DNA of 41,026 bases from Bacillota bacterium (GCA_022702935.2 JAKIML020000075.1:1-41026); one strand, 5' to 3'; positions 1 to 8,038 are shown, counted from the first letter of the stretch. A program made the numbers and translations. The notes: generated by a model not told the origin, from the sequence alone.

Positions 1-2
1 GA

Positions 3-164
3 GAACCTAACTTAGAAAAGCTAAAAAATTGTCTTGACAAGTGGGGGCATTATATGCGTCCCAAAGTCAATAATGTATTAGGTTGTTTTAAGGGCTTAAT
101 GCCTTTGTTTTACCCCAACGGCGGCCAGGAGGACTTCCACAGTTGGATACAACTTATTATATGA
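3..164 (+). CDS. C-terminal end of an unknown protein (partial)
   Basis: An open frame enters from the left edge and runs 53 codons to a TGA at 162-164. The visible tail is rich in Lys, Gly, Trp and Phe, and I recognise no family. A hairpin with a T tail at 228-256 follows, which fits the end of a transcription unit. It may be a real gene end or chance; no start or ribosome binding site can be seen in the window. Confidence 0.3.
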   Translation, partial: EPNLEKLKNCLDKWGHYMRPKVNNVLGCFKGLMPLFYPNGGQEDFHSWIQLII

Positions 165-227
165 AATTCATTTTTCATTGTGAAAAGTCGACCAGAATGC
201 GTCCTGATTAAGGGCTCCATAAAAAAT

Positions 228-256
228 AAACCGGCTCAAACGAACCGGTTTTTCTT
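228..256. terminator. Bidirectional rho-independent terminator
   Basis: A 7-bp stem AAACCGG (228-234) pairs with CCGGTTT (245-251) and is followed by a T run on the plus strand. The A-rich left flank gives a T run on the minus strand. It lies between the partial plus gene and the minus-strand lipoprotein and can serve both. Confidence 0.6.
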
Positions 257-271
257 GCTATGATGCGCAGG

Positions 272-988
272 CTAAAAGTATTTTGTAAAGGCTTTGGGAT
301 TAATGGTGTTAATCTTATCCCTGGCATCCTCGTTAAGTTGTTTGCAATTTGAAAATGAAGTGTCTTCTATGATTGTTATGCTGTCGGGGATATTGATATC
401 CTTCAATGATGTGCAGCCATCGAAGGCATGGAGCTCAATACACTCCACACTATTACCGAGGGTTACACTCGTAAGTGCGCTGCAGCGGAAGAAGGTAGAA
501 TTCTCAATCCAGGTCACTTTCTCCGGAATGACGATACTTGTAAGACTTATGCAGTCAGAAAATGCGAATGTCCCAATATATTTCAATGTATCCGGGAGTG
601 TAATACTCTCAAGTTTAGTGCAGCCATAGAAGGCATAGCCCATGATCATGGTCACACCCTCAGGCACAGTGACCTTTGTTATGGCTCTTTGCTTAAATGC
701 CCCGATTGATATGGTTGTAACAGGCTTTCCTTCGATTTGATCCGGAATACTTACCTCTGTACTTTCTCCGATATAGCCTGTAATGGTGCATTCTTCTTCA
801 TCAAAGGTGTAACGGAAATCCGATGCGTCATTGTATACCTGCTGAGGCGTTAGGTCAATTTCCCTGTCCTCATCACCTGTCATGCTAATGGGGGCATGGC
901 TGTCATTTTTAACCGGCTTTTTGGGAGAAGAGCAGCCTGGCAGCATCAAAGAAAGGATCAATGTCAGAACGATAATGTATCTTTTCAT
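272..988 (-). CDS. Leucine-rich-repeat (BspA/LRR_5-type) lipoprotein
   Basis: The 238-residue product starts with a lipoprotein signal peptide: a Lys-Arg start, a hydrophobic stretch, and a lipobox LPGC with the modified Cys near residue 19. A short charged linker follows. From about residue 65 there are roughly five 23-residue BspA-like repeats of the form (I/V)P(D/E)x(V/I)xxIxxxAFxxCxxLxxVxLP. Proteins of this class are surface-anchored and often bind host or matrix proteins; here the role is inferred only. The start ATG has GGGAGCG upstream. A promoter with TTGCAT and TATTAT lies at 1030-1059. It is a single-gene unit ending in the shared terminator at 228-256. Confidence 0.85.
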   Translation of the reverse strand: MKRYIIVLTLILSLMLPGCSSPKKPVKNDSHAPISMTGDEDREIDLTPQQVYNDASDFRYTFDEEECTITGYIGESTEVSIPDQIEGKPVTTISIGAFKQRAITKVTVPEGVTMIMGYAFYGCTKLESITLPDTLKYIGTFAFSDCISLTSIVIPEKVTWIENSTFFRCSALTSVTLGNSVECIELHAFDGCTSLKDINIPDSITIIEDTSFSNCKQLNEDARDKINTINPKAFTKYF

Positions 989-1029
989 AGCGCGCTCCCG
1001 ATGTATTATTTTTGTCGATATCTAGTGAC

Positions 1030-1059
1030 ATAATATCACAATTTCTAAAAGAAATGCAA
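1030..1059 (-). promoter_or_regulatory. Promoter of the LRR lipoprotein with an inverted repeat over the -10
   Basis: Read on the minus strand, TTGCAT (1059-1054) is followed after 18 bp by TATTAT (1035-1030). The -10 lies inside an imperfect inverted repeat with arms GTGA and TCAC (1025-1039), a possible operator. Confidence 0.5.
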
Positions 1060-1090
1060 TGAAATCAGCCAGTCAATATAAGGCCTCTAC

Positions 1091-1123
1091 CAATTTCGCC
1101 ATCAGCGGTGTCAATTTCGCCAT
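1091..1123. repeat. Two direct copies of a 12-bp sequence, 21 bp apart
   Basis: CAATTTCGCCAT occurs at 1091-1102 and again at 1112-1123, each followed by a related GC-rich stretch. Short direct repeats at about 20-bp spacing are typical of IS21-family ends, but no istA or istB coding sequence is present. If it is an IS end, it is a lone remnant. A TATAAT at 1151-1156 follows and may be the -10 of the decayed surface-protein gene. Confidence 0.4.
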
Positions 1124-1254
1124 TTGCCGTTTTCAGGGCATATTTTTCTGTATAATAATGCTGACTCAAAGTGCACATGCGTTCTGGAGCAGTTTATTTA
1201 GATGCCCATATAGAAGTTTCAACGGTGAATTAAATCGGTGGGAGGCGTTAAGCA

Positions 1255-2406
1255 ATGAAAAAAAGAATTTTGAGTTTAGTGCTGATAACAGCCATGATAT
1301 TTACGATGCTGCCTGTATCTGCTGTGTTTGCAGAGACGGCGCTTAGTGCTGAACTCATCACCAATGGAAATGCAGAGGCGGAGGGCATAACAGGATGGCA
1401 TGACGATACAGGTGCAGGCCGATGGGCTTCCAGTGAGCAGTTTGGTACATGGGCTCCACCCTCTGAAGGTTCTAAGTATTTCTTTTTATTTAATGCCGGC
1501 ATGGATATCTTATCAGGAACCCTGTCCCAAGAGATTGAACTGTTCGGGACCGAGGGCAGCGGCTTGTTTTCCATGATTTCTGAAGGCAGGGTATCCTTCC
1601 GGTTAAGCGCATCTATGTATCAAAGCAAAAGCGAGGATAATGAGGCCAAGGTTATTGTCGAAGAGTATTCAGCCGATGGAAGCCTGCTGCAAACAACGCA
1701 ATTGGTCAATACAGCGGCAGCCACTGGGGCCATGGACGCATATTATACAATCGCGCAGCTCAATCCCAATACAAGAAAATTTAAGGTGCTGTTGTATGCA
1801 AAGCTTACCAATGGCAACTATGCGCAATTCGACACGGTTTCCCTTAAGCTTCTTGATGCTTCTGGCGGCAATGCCCCGGTTTTTGGCAGTGATTTTCCGA
1901 CAGAAGCAGAGACGGATGCAGGCGTGCCTTATACCACAACCTTTACCATTAGTGATGCTGATCCGGGCGATATTAATCAATTGGTCTTCAACGCATCCTC
2001 TACCAATGTCAATCTGGTTCCTGCGGCCAATATTGTTATAAGTGGTTCAGGTGAAACCAGAACGTTGAGTATAACTCCGGTGGGCAATCTGTCCGGTGAG
2101 GCTGACATTACTATTGTGGCCTCAGATGGTATAAAAAGTACTCAAAAAACCTTCCATTTTATTGTGCATAAAGTTATTTCCATGGACACCAACCTGGTTG
2201 AAAACAGCAATGGCATCAACGGAATGGCCGGATGGTCGGGGAATACGGTTAATATTGATGTCAGTAACAACTATTTCAGAGCCAAGGCTCCAAATGCCTA
2301 TATGTACCAGAACATTGATATTTCCAAGTTCTCCAGGCTCATTGACTGCGGTGTAACCGAGTTTGAACTGTCAGGGCAGCCGAAGCAGGACAGACCATCA
2401 CTCTGA
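1255..2406 (+). pseudogene. Fragment 1: signal peptide plus carbohydrate-binding-like and Ig-like domains
   Basis: This open segment has 383 codons. A Sec signal peptide occupies residues 1-27 and ends near VFAETA. A domain opening with a NGNAE...GW motif covers about residues 36-200, and an Ig/cadherin-like domain with a DADPGD motif covers about 205-305. A second copy of the first domain begins near residue 315 (ENSNGINGMAGW) and is cut short after TEFELSGQ. The last residues before the stop are out of frame and do not belong to the protein. Confidence 0.75.
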
Positions 2407-2411
2407 CCAGC

Positions 2412-3164
2412 TTGCCCAACAGCGGCTACCGTTTCTCCCATTGGCAGGTGTTAAGCCCGGCCCATTTGAGCATTGCTAATAATGCCTTTGTTATGCCGGA
2501 TGAGGACGTAACCGTCAAAGCAATCTTTATTGCGGATAATCCAGGCGGTGGAGGCGGCGGCAATAGTGGCGGAAATGGCGCTGGCAATACAGGCGGCAGC
2601 AGTTCTCCCGGGAATGGCAGCACCGCGCCCAATACTCCCGAAACTCAGCCCAATCAACCCATAGTAGCAGAGGTATCCATTATCGTGGACGATATGGATA
2701 AATACACATCCGATGTAGCAATCCCGGAAAAGGCCATCAGCGAGGCCATTGGTCAGGCCATCGGCCAGTCCAATACTCAGGGGGATGGCGAAACCGGGAT
2801 TACAGTGGTTGTGAATGTGGAAATTCCTGAGGGAGCAACGGATCTCTCCATCATTCTTTCCCAAACCGCCCTGCAGAGTCTTGTGGAGGCCAATGTCAGC
2901 AGCCTTCAGATCAACGGACTTCCCGTGAGTATCAGCTTTGACCAGGCGGCACTCCAGGCCATTCAGACACAGACAAGCGGCAATGTTTCCATCACAGCCA
3001 CCGATATAGACGGTCTTTCAAAAGAGGCCCAAGATGTGATTGGCGGAAGGCCGGTTTACAACATAACCTTGAGTAATACAACCCAGGGCGGCGGCGCTTC
3101 CGTATCCAGCTTTGGCGGTGGTACCGGTCACCATTTCAATTCCTTATACGCCGGCTCCCGATGA
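2412..3164 (+). pseudogene. Fragment 2: InlB B-repeat, Gly/Ser linker and a beta-rich domain
   Basis: The homologous reading begins before the first Met, around 2376 (AAEAGQTITLT), and continues as the second half of a divergent InlB B-repeat (NSGYRFSHW, FVMPDEDVTVKAIF). A Gly/Ser/Asn linker follows, then about 150 residues of a mixed domain seen in Clostridial SLH surface proteins. The frame is lost at the ACC at 3123-3125, after which the codons are spurious. Confidence 0.7.
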
Positions 3165-3960
3165 ATTTACGGATTACCTGCATGGTGTATATGTGGATGA
3201 GGAGGGCAATGTCACCCGAATTGACAGCTCCTATTATGATGAGGAAAGTGGATGTTTGATTCTCACCACAAACCACCTTTCCATCTATGGTGTGGGTTAT
3301 ACTGCCCCATCGGCGCAATTCACTGACATTACAAACCATTGGGCGTTGAAATTCATTGACTATGTGGTGGGCATGGAGCTTCTCTCAGGCACCACAGAAA
3401 CCACATTCTCTCCCGATACCCCCATCACCAGAGAAATCATGGTCATGGCATTAGGCAAGCTGACTGGTGTGGACATAGAAAGTTATTCAACGGTGACTTT
3501 CTCTGATGTAAGCACGGACAGTATCTACGCACCGTACATTGAATGGGCCTATCAGTTAGGCATTGTCAAAGGAGTAGGCAATAACAGGTTTGAGCCCCAC
3601 CGCAGCATTACGCGTGAGGAAATCGCTATTATCTTTGATCGCTATGCAAGGGCTATGGGGTTAGAGCTTCCGACCATTCAGCAGGCAGCCCCTTACATCG
3701 ATCAAGCGCTTATCGGTGACATATACAAGGATGCAGTCAAAGTCATGCAGCAGGCAGGCATAATGACCGGTGGTCCGGGTAACCGATTCAATCCCAAGGG
3801 CAGCGCCACCCGGGCAGAGTTTTCGACCATGCTTTACCGGTATATTAAGCTGACTACCGATCCTAAAACGCCCATGGCTGCGTCAAGACCAATGCAGGCT
3901 GGTATCTCTACTATAAAAATGGTCAGCCCCTTACGGGCGCGCAGACCATTAACGGTGTGA
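3112..3960 (+). pseudogene. Fragment 3: three S-layer homology (SLH) domains
   Basis: After the frameshift the reading continues with VTISIPYTP, then three SLH domains of about 55-60 residues. They are marked by FTDITNHWA, FSDVSTDSIYAPYI with ITREEIAIIF, and IGDIYKDAVKVM with ATRAEFSTMLYRY. SLH triplets bind pyruvylated secondary cell-wall polymer. The first-listed start codon is TTG at 3112 and is not a real start, since this is the middle of the gene. The frame is lost again near 3876. Confidence 0.75.
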
Positions 3961-4043
3961 AATACTACTTTGACGACCAAGGCATCCTGAAAACGGGATG
4001 GGTGAAGGACGGCGATAATTGGGGCTACTACTCCGGCAATTAA

Positions 4044-4241
4044 ATGGCCATTGGCTGGTTAAAGCTGGGTGAGGATGACAACAGCAAGACCTATTACTTC
4101 ACCGAGGCCGGTTTAATGGTCACAAAAAAGTGGCTCCAGATCGATGCCAAATGGTATTACTTCAATGCGGATGGAACTCTTGCTCAAAATACCAGGGTGG
4201 ACGGCTATGAGGTGGATGCCGACGGTGTAAGGAAGGATTAA
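4044..4241 (+). pseudogene. Fragment 4: cell-wall-binding (glucan/choline-type) repeats
   Basis: From 3876 the original frame reads VKTNAGWYLYYKNGQPLTGAQ, GVKYYFDDQGILKTGW and similar aromatic repeats, then hits a TAA at 4041-4043 in the middle of a repeat. After it the same frame continues with MAIGWLKLGEDD and two more repeats (TYYFTEAGLMVTKKW, KWYYFNADGTL). Repeats of this CW_binding type attach proteins to wall polymers. The segment after the stop has no ribosome binding site of its own. Confidence 0.7.
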
Positions 4242-4290
4242 TAGCAAATAGCATTCGGAGACAATGACAAACGATTGATCCATGAAGCAA

Positions 4291-4327
4291 AAATTACCCT
4301 GCCAGCATACTGGCAGGGTAATTTTTT
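4291..4327. terminator. Strong bidirectional terminator
   Basis: A stem of about 13 bp around ATTACCCTGCCAG / CTGGCAGGGTAAT with a 4-base loop is flanked by A and T runs, so it works for the decayed surface gene on the plus strand and the GNAT gene on the minus strand. Confidence 0.85.
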
Positions 4328-4340
4328 CGGCTCTTTTTAT

Positions 4341-4856
4341 TCAAAGATTTATCCAGTACCTTTGAAAGACCTGACCATGGTCAGTATCCTCTGAGTCAAG
4401 GATGCCGCCATTATAGATGATGGTTTTCGCAGAGTAGATATTATCCTTGGAACATGTGATCAAAACCCTGTCTAAACCGATTTCTTTGCAGTATTGAAGG
4501 CCTAATGCCAACATTTTTGAAGCATAGCCCTTATTACGCTCGGAAGGACGCACATAATATGCGATATGCCCGCCTCGGAATCTCAGGAACTCATTGATTC
4601 TGGGCCGGATGATGATGACGCCAAGGATTTTATCGGCAGCCCTGTCATAGAGCCAAAAAGTGCTGTCGGGCACCCAGCCCTCAGGCAGGTTCTGACCATT
4701 ATGCCTGTCGATTAGCTGCTGAATATCCCTTTCAAAGGATGTGTTGCCGGAAATGGGTATGGATGATGTAAAGCCCGTTTTCAGGACATCCTCACGGCAT
4801 TCCTCGATAAAATTTAAGTACTGTTTTTTGTAGTCCTTGCTGGCAAGCAGAAGCAT
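4341..4856 (-). CDS. GNAT-family N-acetyltransferase (COG3981-like)
   Basis: The 171-residue product has the GNAT fold signature in its second half. A beta strand with GGHIAYYVRPSERNKGYA (about residues 94-111) gives the acetyl-CoA pyrophosphate-binding loop R-x-x-x-G-x-A, and a later NGG turn (...AKTIIYNGGIL) matches the end of motif B. The arrangement resembles COG3981 predicted acetyltransferases; the acceptor substrate cannot be told. It is a monocistronic minus-strand gene with no clear ribosome binding site before the ATG, and it shares the terminator at 4291-4327 with the gene to its left. Confidence 0.8.
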   Translation of the reverse strand: MLLLASKDYKKQYLNFIEECREDVLKTGFTSSIPISGNTSFERDIQQLIDRHNGQNLPEGWVPDSTFWLYDRAADKILGVIIIRPRINEFLRFRGGHIAYYVRPSERNKGYASKMLALGLQYCKEIGLDRVLITCSKDNIYSAKTIIYNGGILDSEDTDHGQVFQRYWINL

Positions 4857-5052
4857 TAAATCAGCGATATTAATCCCTCGACTTTCGATGTTGCATTTAT
4901 GCGTTTACTCCATCATAGTCTTCTTTGCATCTTATATCAAGCTGTTTTACTGGGGATATACTGATTCTTCGACATTCAATAAAAGTGCCGCTATGTTGAA
5001 TGCATGGAAGTGTTATTATGAAGCCTCGATGTGTTATTAAAACCTTTCATAA

Positions 5053-5088
5053 TGGTATAATCTACATAGCTAAAACCGTTTAAAGGAG
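5053..5088 (+). promoter_or_regulatory. Extended -10 promoter and ribosome binding site of the cyclotransferase gene
   Basis: TGG-TATAAT (5053-5061) is an extended -10; the -35 is weak. AAAGGAG at 5082-5088 lies 8 bases before the ATG. Confidence 0.6.
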
Positions 5089-5096
5089 AGCTTATA

Positions 5097-6056
5097 ATGC
5101 CATTAGCAAGACTCAGTGTCAATAAACTTGCTCATGATAAACTCGATAAAATGCTGTCGGCCATGCACGAGTTGCTGGAAGGGCATCCAAACGCGCAGCT
5201 TACCCTTGATGCGCTCTGCGCCTTTCAGGATGAGGATGGCTCGTTTAAGCTCCTGGATTCCTATGAGGTTCCCAAAGAAGCGCGGGTGGATTATTGCCAT
5301 ATGCCCACATATCTTGGTGCGGCCATATTAATGAAGGCGTTTCTTGGTGGGGTGGAAGGCCTTTCTAAGCCTCTGGAAAAGGCGTTGGCTGCCAGCGCAA
5401 AAAGCGGCCTTGCAGGCCATGGCTATGATTCGGAACATGTCCGTATTGATGCGTTAAGGGTATTTATCAAGGGCGGACTACAGCAGTTTCTTGAGAACCA
5501 TCGAACCCTTTGCCCTGAATTCCATAATTTAGTTCATAATATTCTCCATGAATACCATTCCTGCTTGTTGAGAAATGACACCAAGGGTCCTTGGGGTGAG
5601 GACTACGCATCCGATTGGAAAGCGGTTGCCGACCAGCTTAAGCTCAAAAAGCGGCTATATATTGCCTATGGGAGCAATATGGACAAGGTTCAAATGGCTG
5701 TACGCTGCCCGAATGCACAAGTGGCGGGGAAAACCTATATCGAGGGCTGGGAGCTGACAATGCCCTTCTATGCCAATATTGAGCGGGCAGAAGGCAAGAG
5801 AACCCCTGCACTGATATGGGAGATATCCCGTGGGGATGAGAAAAAGCTGGATCGCTATGAAGGCTATCCGGACTGCTATGATAAGGTGGATATCCTTGTG
5901 AATATTGAGGGGACGCGGGTATCGGCCATGGCCTATGTAATGACGGAGAAGTATAAAAAGAAGGCCAGAAAGCCCCGAAGCGGCTATGTCGAACAAATCT
6001 TGCACGGCTATCGTGAAGCGGGGTTCAGCGAGGATGAGTTCAGACCGAGGGAATAG
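5097..6056 (+). CDS. Gamma-glutamylcyclotransferase-like protein with an extra N-terminal domain
   Basis: The 319-residue product has two parts. Residues about 186-315 form a GGCT/AIG2-like domain. It starts with YIAYGSNM (188-195), the substrate-binding loop, and contains LDRYEGYP (251-258), in which Glu255 sits at the position of the catalytic acid of gamma-glutamylcyclotransferases. These enzymes release 5-oxoproline from gamma-glutamyl amines. Residues 1-185 are a separate helical domain I cannot assign. A short CAFQDEDGSF stretch (41-50) resembles the QxxDG motif of alpha/alpha-toroid prenyltransferase-like folds, but this is weak. The gene stands alone with its own promoter at 5053-5061. 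The substrate is unknown. Confidence 0.8.
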   Translation: MPLARLSVNKLAHDKLDKMLSAMHELLEGHPNAQLTLDALCAFQDEDGSFKLLDSYEVPKEARVDYCHMPTYLGAAILMKAFLGGVEGLSKPLEKALAASAKSGLAGHGYDSEHVRIDALRVFIKGGLQQFLENHRTLCPEFHNLVHNILHEYHSCLLRNDTKGPWGEDYASDWKAVADQLKLKKRLYIAYGSNMDKVQMAVRCPNAQVAGKTYIEGWELTMPFYANIERAEGKRTPALIWEISRGDEKKLDRYEGYPDCYDKVDILVNIEGTRVSAMAYVMTEKYKKKARKPRSGYVEQILHGYREAGFSEDEFRPRE

Positions 6057-6091
6057 CTTGCTTCCATGCCCATAGGTGTTCCTGAATGCTG

Positions 6092-6119
6092 TTAGTCGGG
6101 AGTTCAGAAGTGGTATTAT
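6092..6119 (+). promoter_or_regulatory. Promoter of the Cys-rich unknown gene
   Basis: TTAGTC (6092-6097), a 16-bp gap, and an extended -10 TGG-TATTAT (6111-6119) precede the gene starting at 6163. Confidence 0.45.
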
Positions 6120-6162
6120 TTACAACATAGGCAATCATTAAGAAACTTCGGGGAGAACGGCT

Positions 6163-6873
6163 ATGGAAAGAAGTAATATTGCTTTTAAATGTAACTTCTG
6201 CAATGGCGGAGTCGAACACGACAAACAGCACTATGGCTATAACGGCGTTTGTACGCCTGCTATTATTGAACACAATATTAAGAAGATGAAATACGAATGG
6301 TGCTCCCATCCCAGATGTGCATGTTCCCGCTATTACAGAGGAGAAATGACCTATGATGAGGTCTGGGAGGAATATTACAGAGAAGGCTCCGTATGTTATG
6401 AGAGTGTCATGCTCAATAACTGGATGGCATTGGCTGGTTGGGACAATAACGGCATACGGGGTGAACGCCCCCGGAGAATTCTGGGTGCCGATATTGGAAG
6501 CTTAGCCATATTAACATTGGTCACCCCCAACTCATTTGAATACGAGCGAAGAATCTTTGCCTTGTTTTTGATTGATGAGTATTTTGAAGGTGATGATACA
6601 TACGAAGGCTATGTTGCCAGCACGGGCAAGTATAGGCTTCACTTTACACGACGGGAAACCAATGACTTAAGGTTCTGGGACTTCTATGAGAATACAAACA
6701 GCACCGACAAACGGTGGGGGAGTGGTTTGTTCCGGTATCTGAGTGATGAGCAATGCGCCAGAATCCTATATAAAGCAATGCTTCTGAAGCAGGGAACCGA
6801 GGACGAGACCCTTGCTGAAGAAATGTACAGGCATTATTGCATGAGCAAAGGTGTTAAAATTGAAGAAGCTTAA
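6163..6873 (+). CDS. Unknown protein with a Cys-rich, probably metal-binding N-terminus
   Basis: I do not recognise this 236-residue product. The first 60 residues carry Cys10, Cys13, Cys30, Cys47, Cys52 and Cys54 in the patterns CNFC and CSHPRCAC, which look like a zinc-binding module. The remainder (about 105-210) is a compact alpha/beta region with many aromatic residues, including FALFLIDEYF and RFWDFYEN, then WGSGLFRYLSDE. There is no signal peptide or membrane segment, so it should be cytoplasmic. GGGGAGAA precedes the ATG. A terminator follows at 6881-6910, so it is a single-gene unit. A nucleic-acid-binding role would fit a zinc module plus an aromatic-rich domain, but that is a guess. 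Confidence 0.75.
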   Translation: MERSNIAFKCNFCNGGVEHDKQHYGYNGVCTPAIIEHNIKKMKYEWCSHPRCACSRYYRGEMTYDEVWEEYYREGSVCYESVMLNNWMALAGWDNNGIRGERPRRILGADIGSLAILTLVTPNSFEYERRIFALFLIDEYFEGDDTYEGYVASTGKYRLHFTRRETNDLRFWDFYENTNSTDKRWGSGLFRYLSDEQCARILYKAMLLKQGTEDETLAEEMYRHYCMSKGVKIEEA

Positions 6874-6880
6874 TCAGAGG

Positions 6881-6910
6881 CCTCCCTTTCGGGAGGTACT
6901 TTTGTTTTTG
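6881..6910 (+). terminator. Terminator of the Cys-rich gene
   Basis: CCTCCC (6881-6886), TTTC loop, GGGAGG (6891-6896), then a broken T run. The same 18-base sequence recurs at 7845-7862. Confidence 0.75.
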
Positions 6911-6978
6911 TTGAAATCCAGGGACTTCAACCGGGTGGATTGAAATATCAATCATTGGATGGTAAAATATAGTTATCA

Positions 6979-7044
6979 TTACGTAAGATTTTGAGGATTA
7001 TTTTACGTGGGAATTTGAGTAAGATTATGCATAAATATTTACGT
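6979..7044 (+). promoter_or_regulatory. Three spaced TTACGT repeats before the toxin-antitoxin operon
   Basis: TTACGT occurs at 6979-6984 (as the palindrome TTACGTAA), 7003-7008 and 7039-7044, spaced 24 and 36 bp, in the AT-rich leader of the operon. Toxin-antitoxin pairs usually repress their own promoter through such repeated operators; here that is inferred. Confidence 0.4.
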
Positions 7045-7077
7045 GAATCAATATAATATGGGGAGGAGGACTATTAG

Positions 7078-7377
7078 GTGGGTGTTTTAGTGGATAAACC
7101 GATAATTACCAAGGACCAGTTGGTTCAGTCATCTATAGCGGCAAAAAAGTTTGGAAGTATAAGAAAGAAAGCAAAGCAAATGCCGCAATTCATCACAGAA
7201 AATGGCGTAATAGATACTGTTTTGCTTGACTATAACTACTATGAAGAAATGTATAAAAGATTAATGGAGCTTGAGGAAAAGGAAGAAGCTCGATTATTAG
7301 AGCAGAGAATCGAAAGGCTCGACAAAGAACCTGAACAAGCGCTTTCTTGGCGCGATGTCCGTCGGACGGTGAAGTAA
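7078..7377 (+). CDS. Antitoxin, Phd/YefM-like
   Basis: The 99-residue product begins at GTG, 8 bases after GGGGAGGAGG; a second GTG four codons later is too far from that site. Residues about 17-60 read as a Phd/YefM-type N-terminal domain (SSIAAKKFGSIRKKA, then FITENGVIDTVLLDYNYYEEM), the part that dimerises and binds operator DNA in this family. The C-terminus is a charged helix rich in Glu and Arg, as expected for the segment that wraps the toxin. The stop codon and the next ATG are one base apart, so translation is probably coupled to the toxin gene. Three TTACGT repeats upstream may be its operators. Confidence 0.8.
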   Translation: MGVLVDKPIITKDQLVQSSIAAKKFGSIRKKAKQMPQFITENGVIDTVLLDYNYYEEMYKRLMELEEKEEARLLEQRIERLDKEPEQALSWRDVRRTVK

Positions 7378-7378
7378 T

Positions 7379-7822
7379 ATGCCCGAGGTAAGAAGGTTTG
7401 ATGTACGGCTGGATCCTGATGCTCTCAAGGAATATAACAAATTGGATAATTCTGTATTAGATATAGTTAATAAGCAGATTGACGAATTAGAACTCAGGGC
7501 TGATAAAATAGGCAAGGTCTTAGAGAATAAACATAGTTCAAAGCTTGCTGGCTGCCGAGAAATAAAACTCCGAGATGCTGGTTTACGCATAATCTACAGG
7601 ATTACAAATCAAACGGTCGAAGTTCTTAGAATCGTGTATATTCTAGCAATTGAAAGGCGTTCAAAAGATTTCGTATTTAAGCTTGCAGATAAAAGATATC
7701 ATGAACTAAAGCAGCTTAAAGGAAATGAACTAATTGAGTACTTTGAAGATACTCCAAAGTGGGACGATAGTAAAAATTCATTAAAGAAGAGACGAAAATC
7801 TCAACATAAAGATGAAGCATAA
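7379..7822 (+). CDS. RelE/ParE-superfamily toxin
   Basis: The 147-residue product has the RelE/StbE fold pattern: RFDVRLDPDALKEYNKLD at the start, then a compact core with KLAGCREIKLRDAGLRIIYRI and VEVLRIVYILAIERR (about residues 58-98). RelE toxins cleave mRNA on the ribosome, while ParE relatives inhibit gyrase; the sequence alone does not decide. It is longer than the usual 85-100 residues because of a hydrophilic tail (about 100-147) ending in KKRRKS. It follows the antitoxin directly and is followed by a terminator at 7846-7866. The whole pair lies between two copies of one terminator sequence. Confidence 0.8.
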   Translation: MPEVRRFDVRLDPDALKEYNKLDNSVLDIVNKQIDELELRADKIGKVLENKHSSKLAGCREIKLRDAGLRIIYRITNQTVEVLRIVYILAIERRSKDFVFKLADKRYHELKQLKGNELIEYFEDTPKWDDSKNSLKKRRKSQHKDEA

Positions 7823-7845
7823 ACTATTATGGATTGTTTATTCTG

Positions 7846-7866
7846 CCTCCCTTTCGGGAGGTTTTT
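7846..7866 (+). terminator. Terminator of the toxin-antitoxin operon
   Basis: CCTCCC (7846-7851), TTTC loop, GGGAGG (7856-7861), then TTTTT. It is a copy of the terminator at 6881-6896. From here to 8197 there is no gene I trust: 7867-8038 shows nothing clear, and 8039-8144 holds the feo promoter and a hairpin. Confidence 0.8.
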
Positions 7867-8038
7867 GCTATTGCTAGTATATCAATACCTTTAGCCGTCT
7901 TGCACATCTTTCTTGCCATTATGTCTTTTAAAAACCAAACTTGTCCCTTGGACCCAAGATCCAGGCCTGATATTTTTTTTGTTGAAATCTATGAAAAATA
8001 TGCAAGTCAGCATAAATCCTTTAATAGATATGTTATGA

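Larger units (their letters stand above)
1255..4241 (+). pseudogene. Decayed surface protein with SLH domains and cell-wall-binding repeats
   Basis: Four consecutive open segments in alternating frames read as one protein. In order they encode a signal peptide, a carbohydrate-binding-like domain, a cadherin/Ig-like domain, a second truncated carbohydrate-binding-like domain, a divergent InlB B-repeat, a Gly/Ser linker, three SLH domains, and glucan/choline-type cell-wall-binding repeats. The breaks are a junction near 2370 (frame change with missing sequence), a one-base insertion in the ACC at 3123-3125, a one-base loss near 3876, and an in-frame TAA at 4041-4043. Removing one C at 3124 restores a smooth reading (GGTVTISIPY), which supports a real gene. 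A ribosome binding site, GTGGGAGG, precedes the ATG. The intact protein would have been a secreted, cell-wall-anchored protein. Sequencing error could explain single-base changes, but not the junction or the nonsense codon so easily. Confidence 0.85.
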
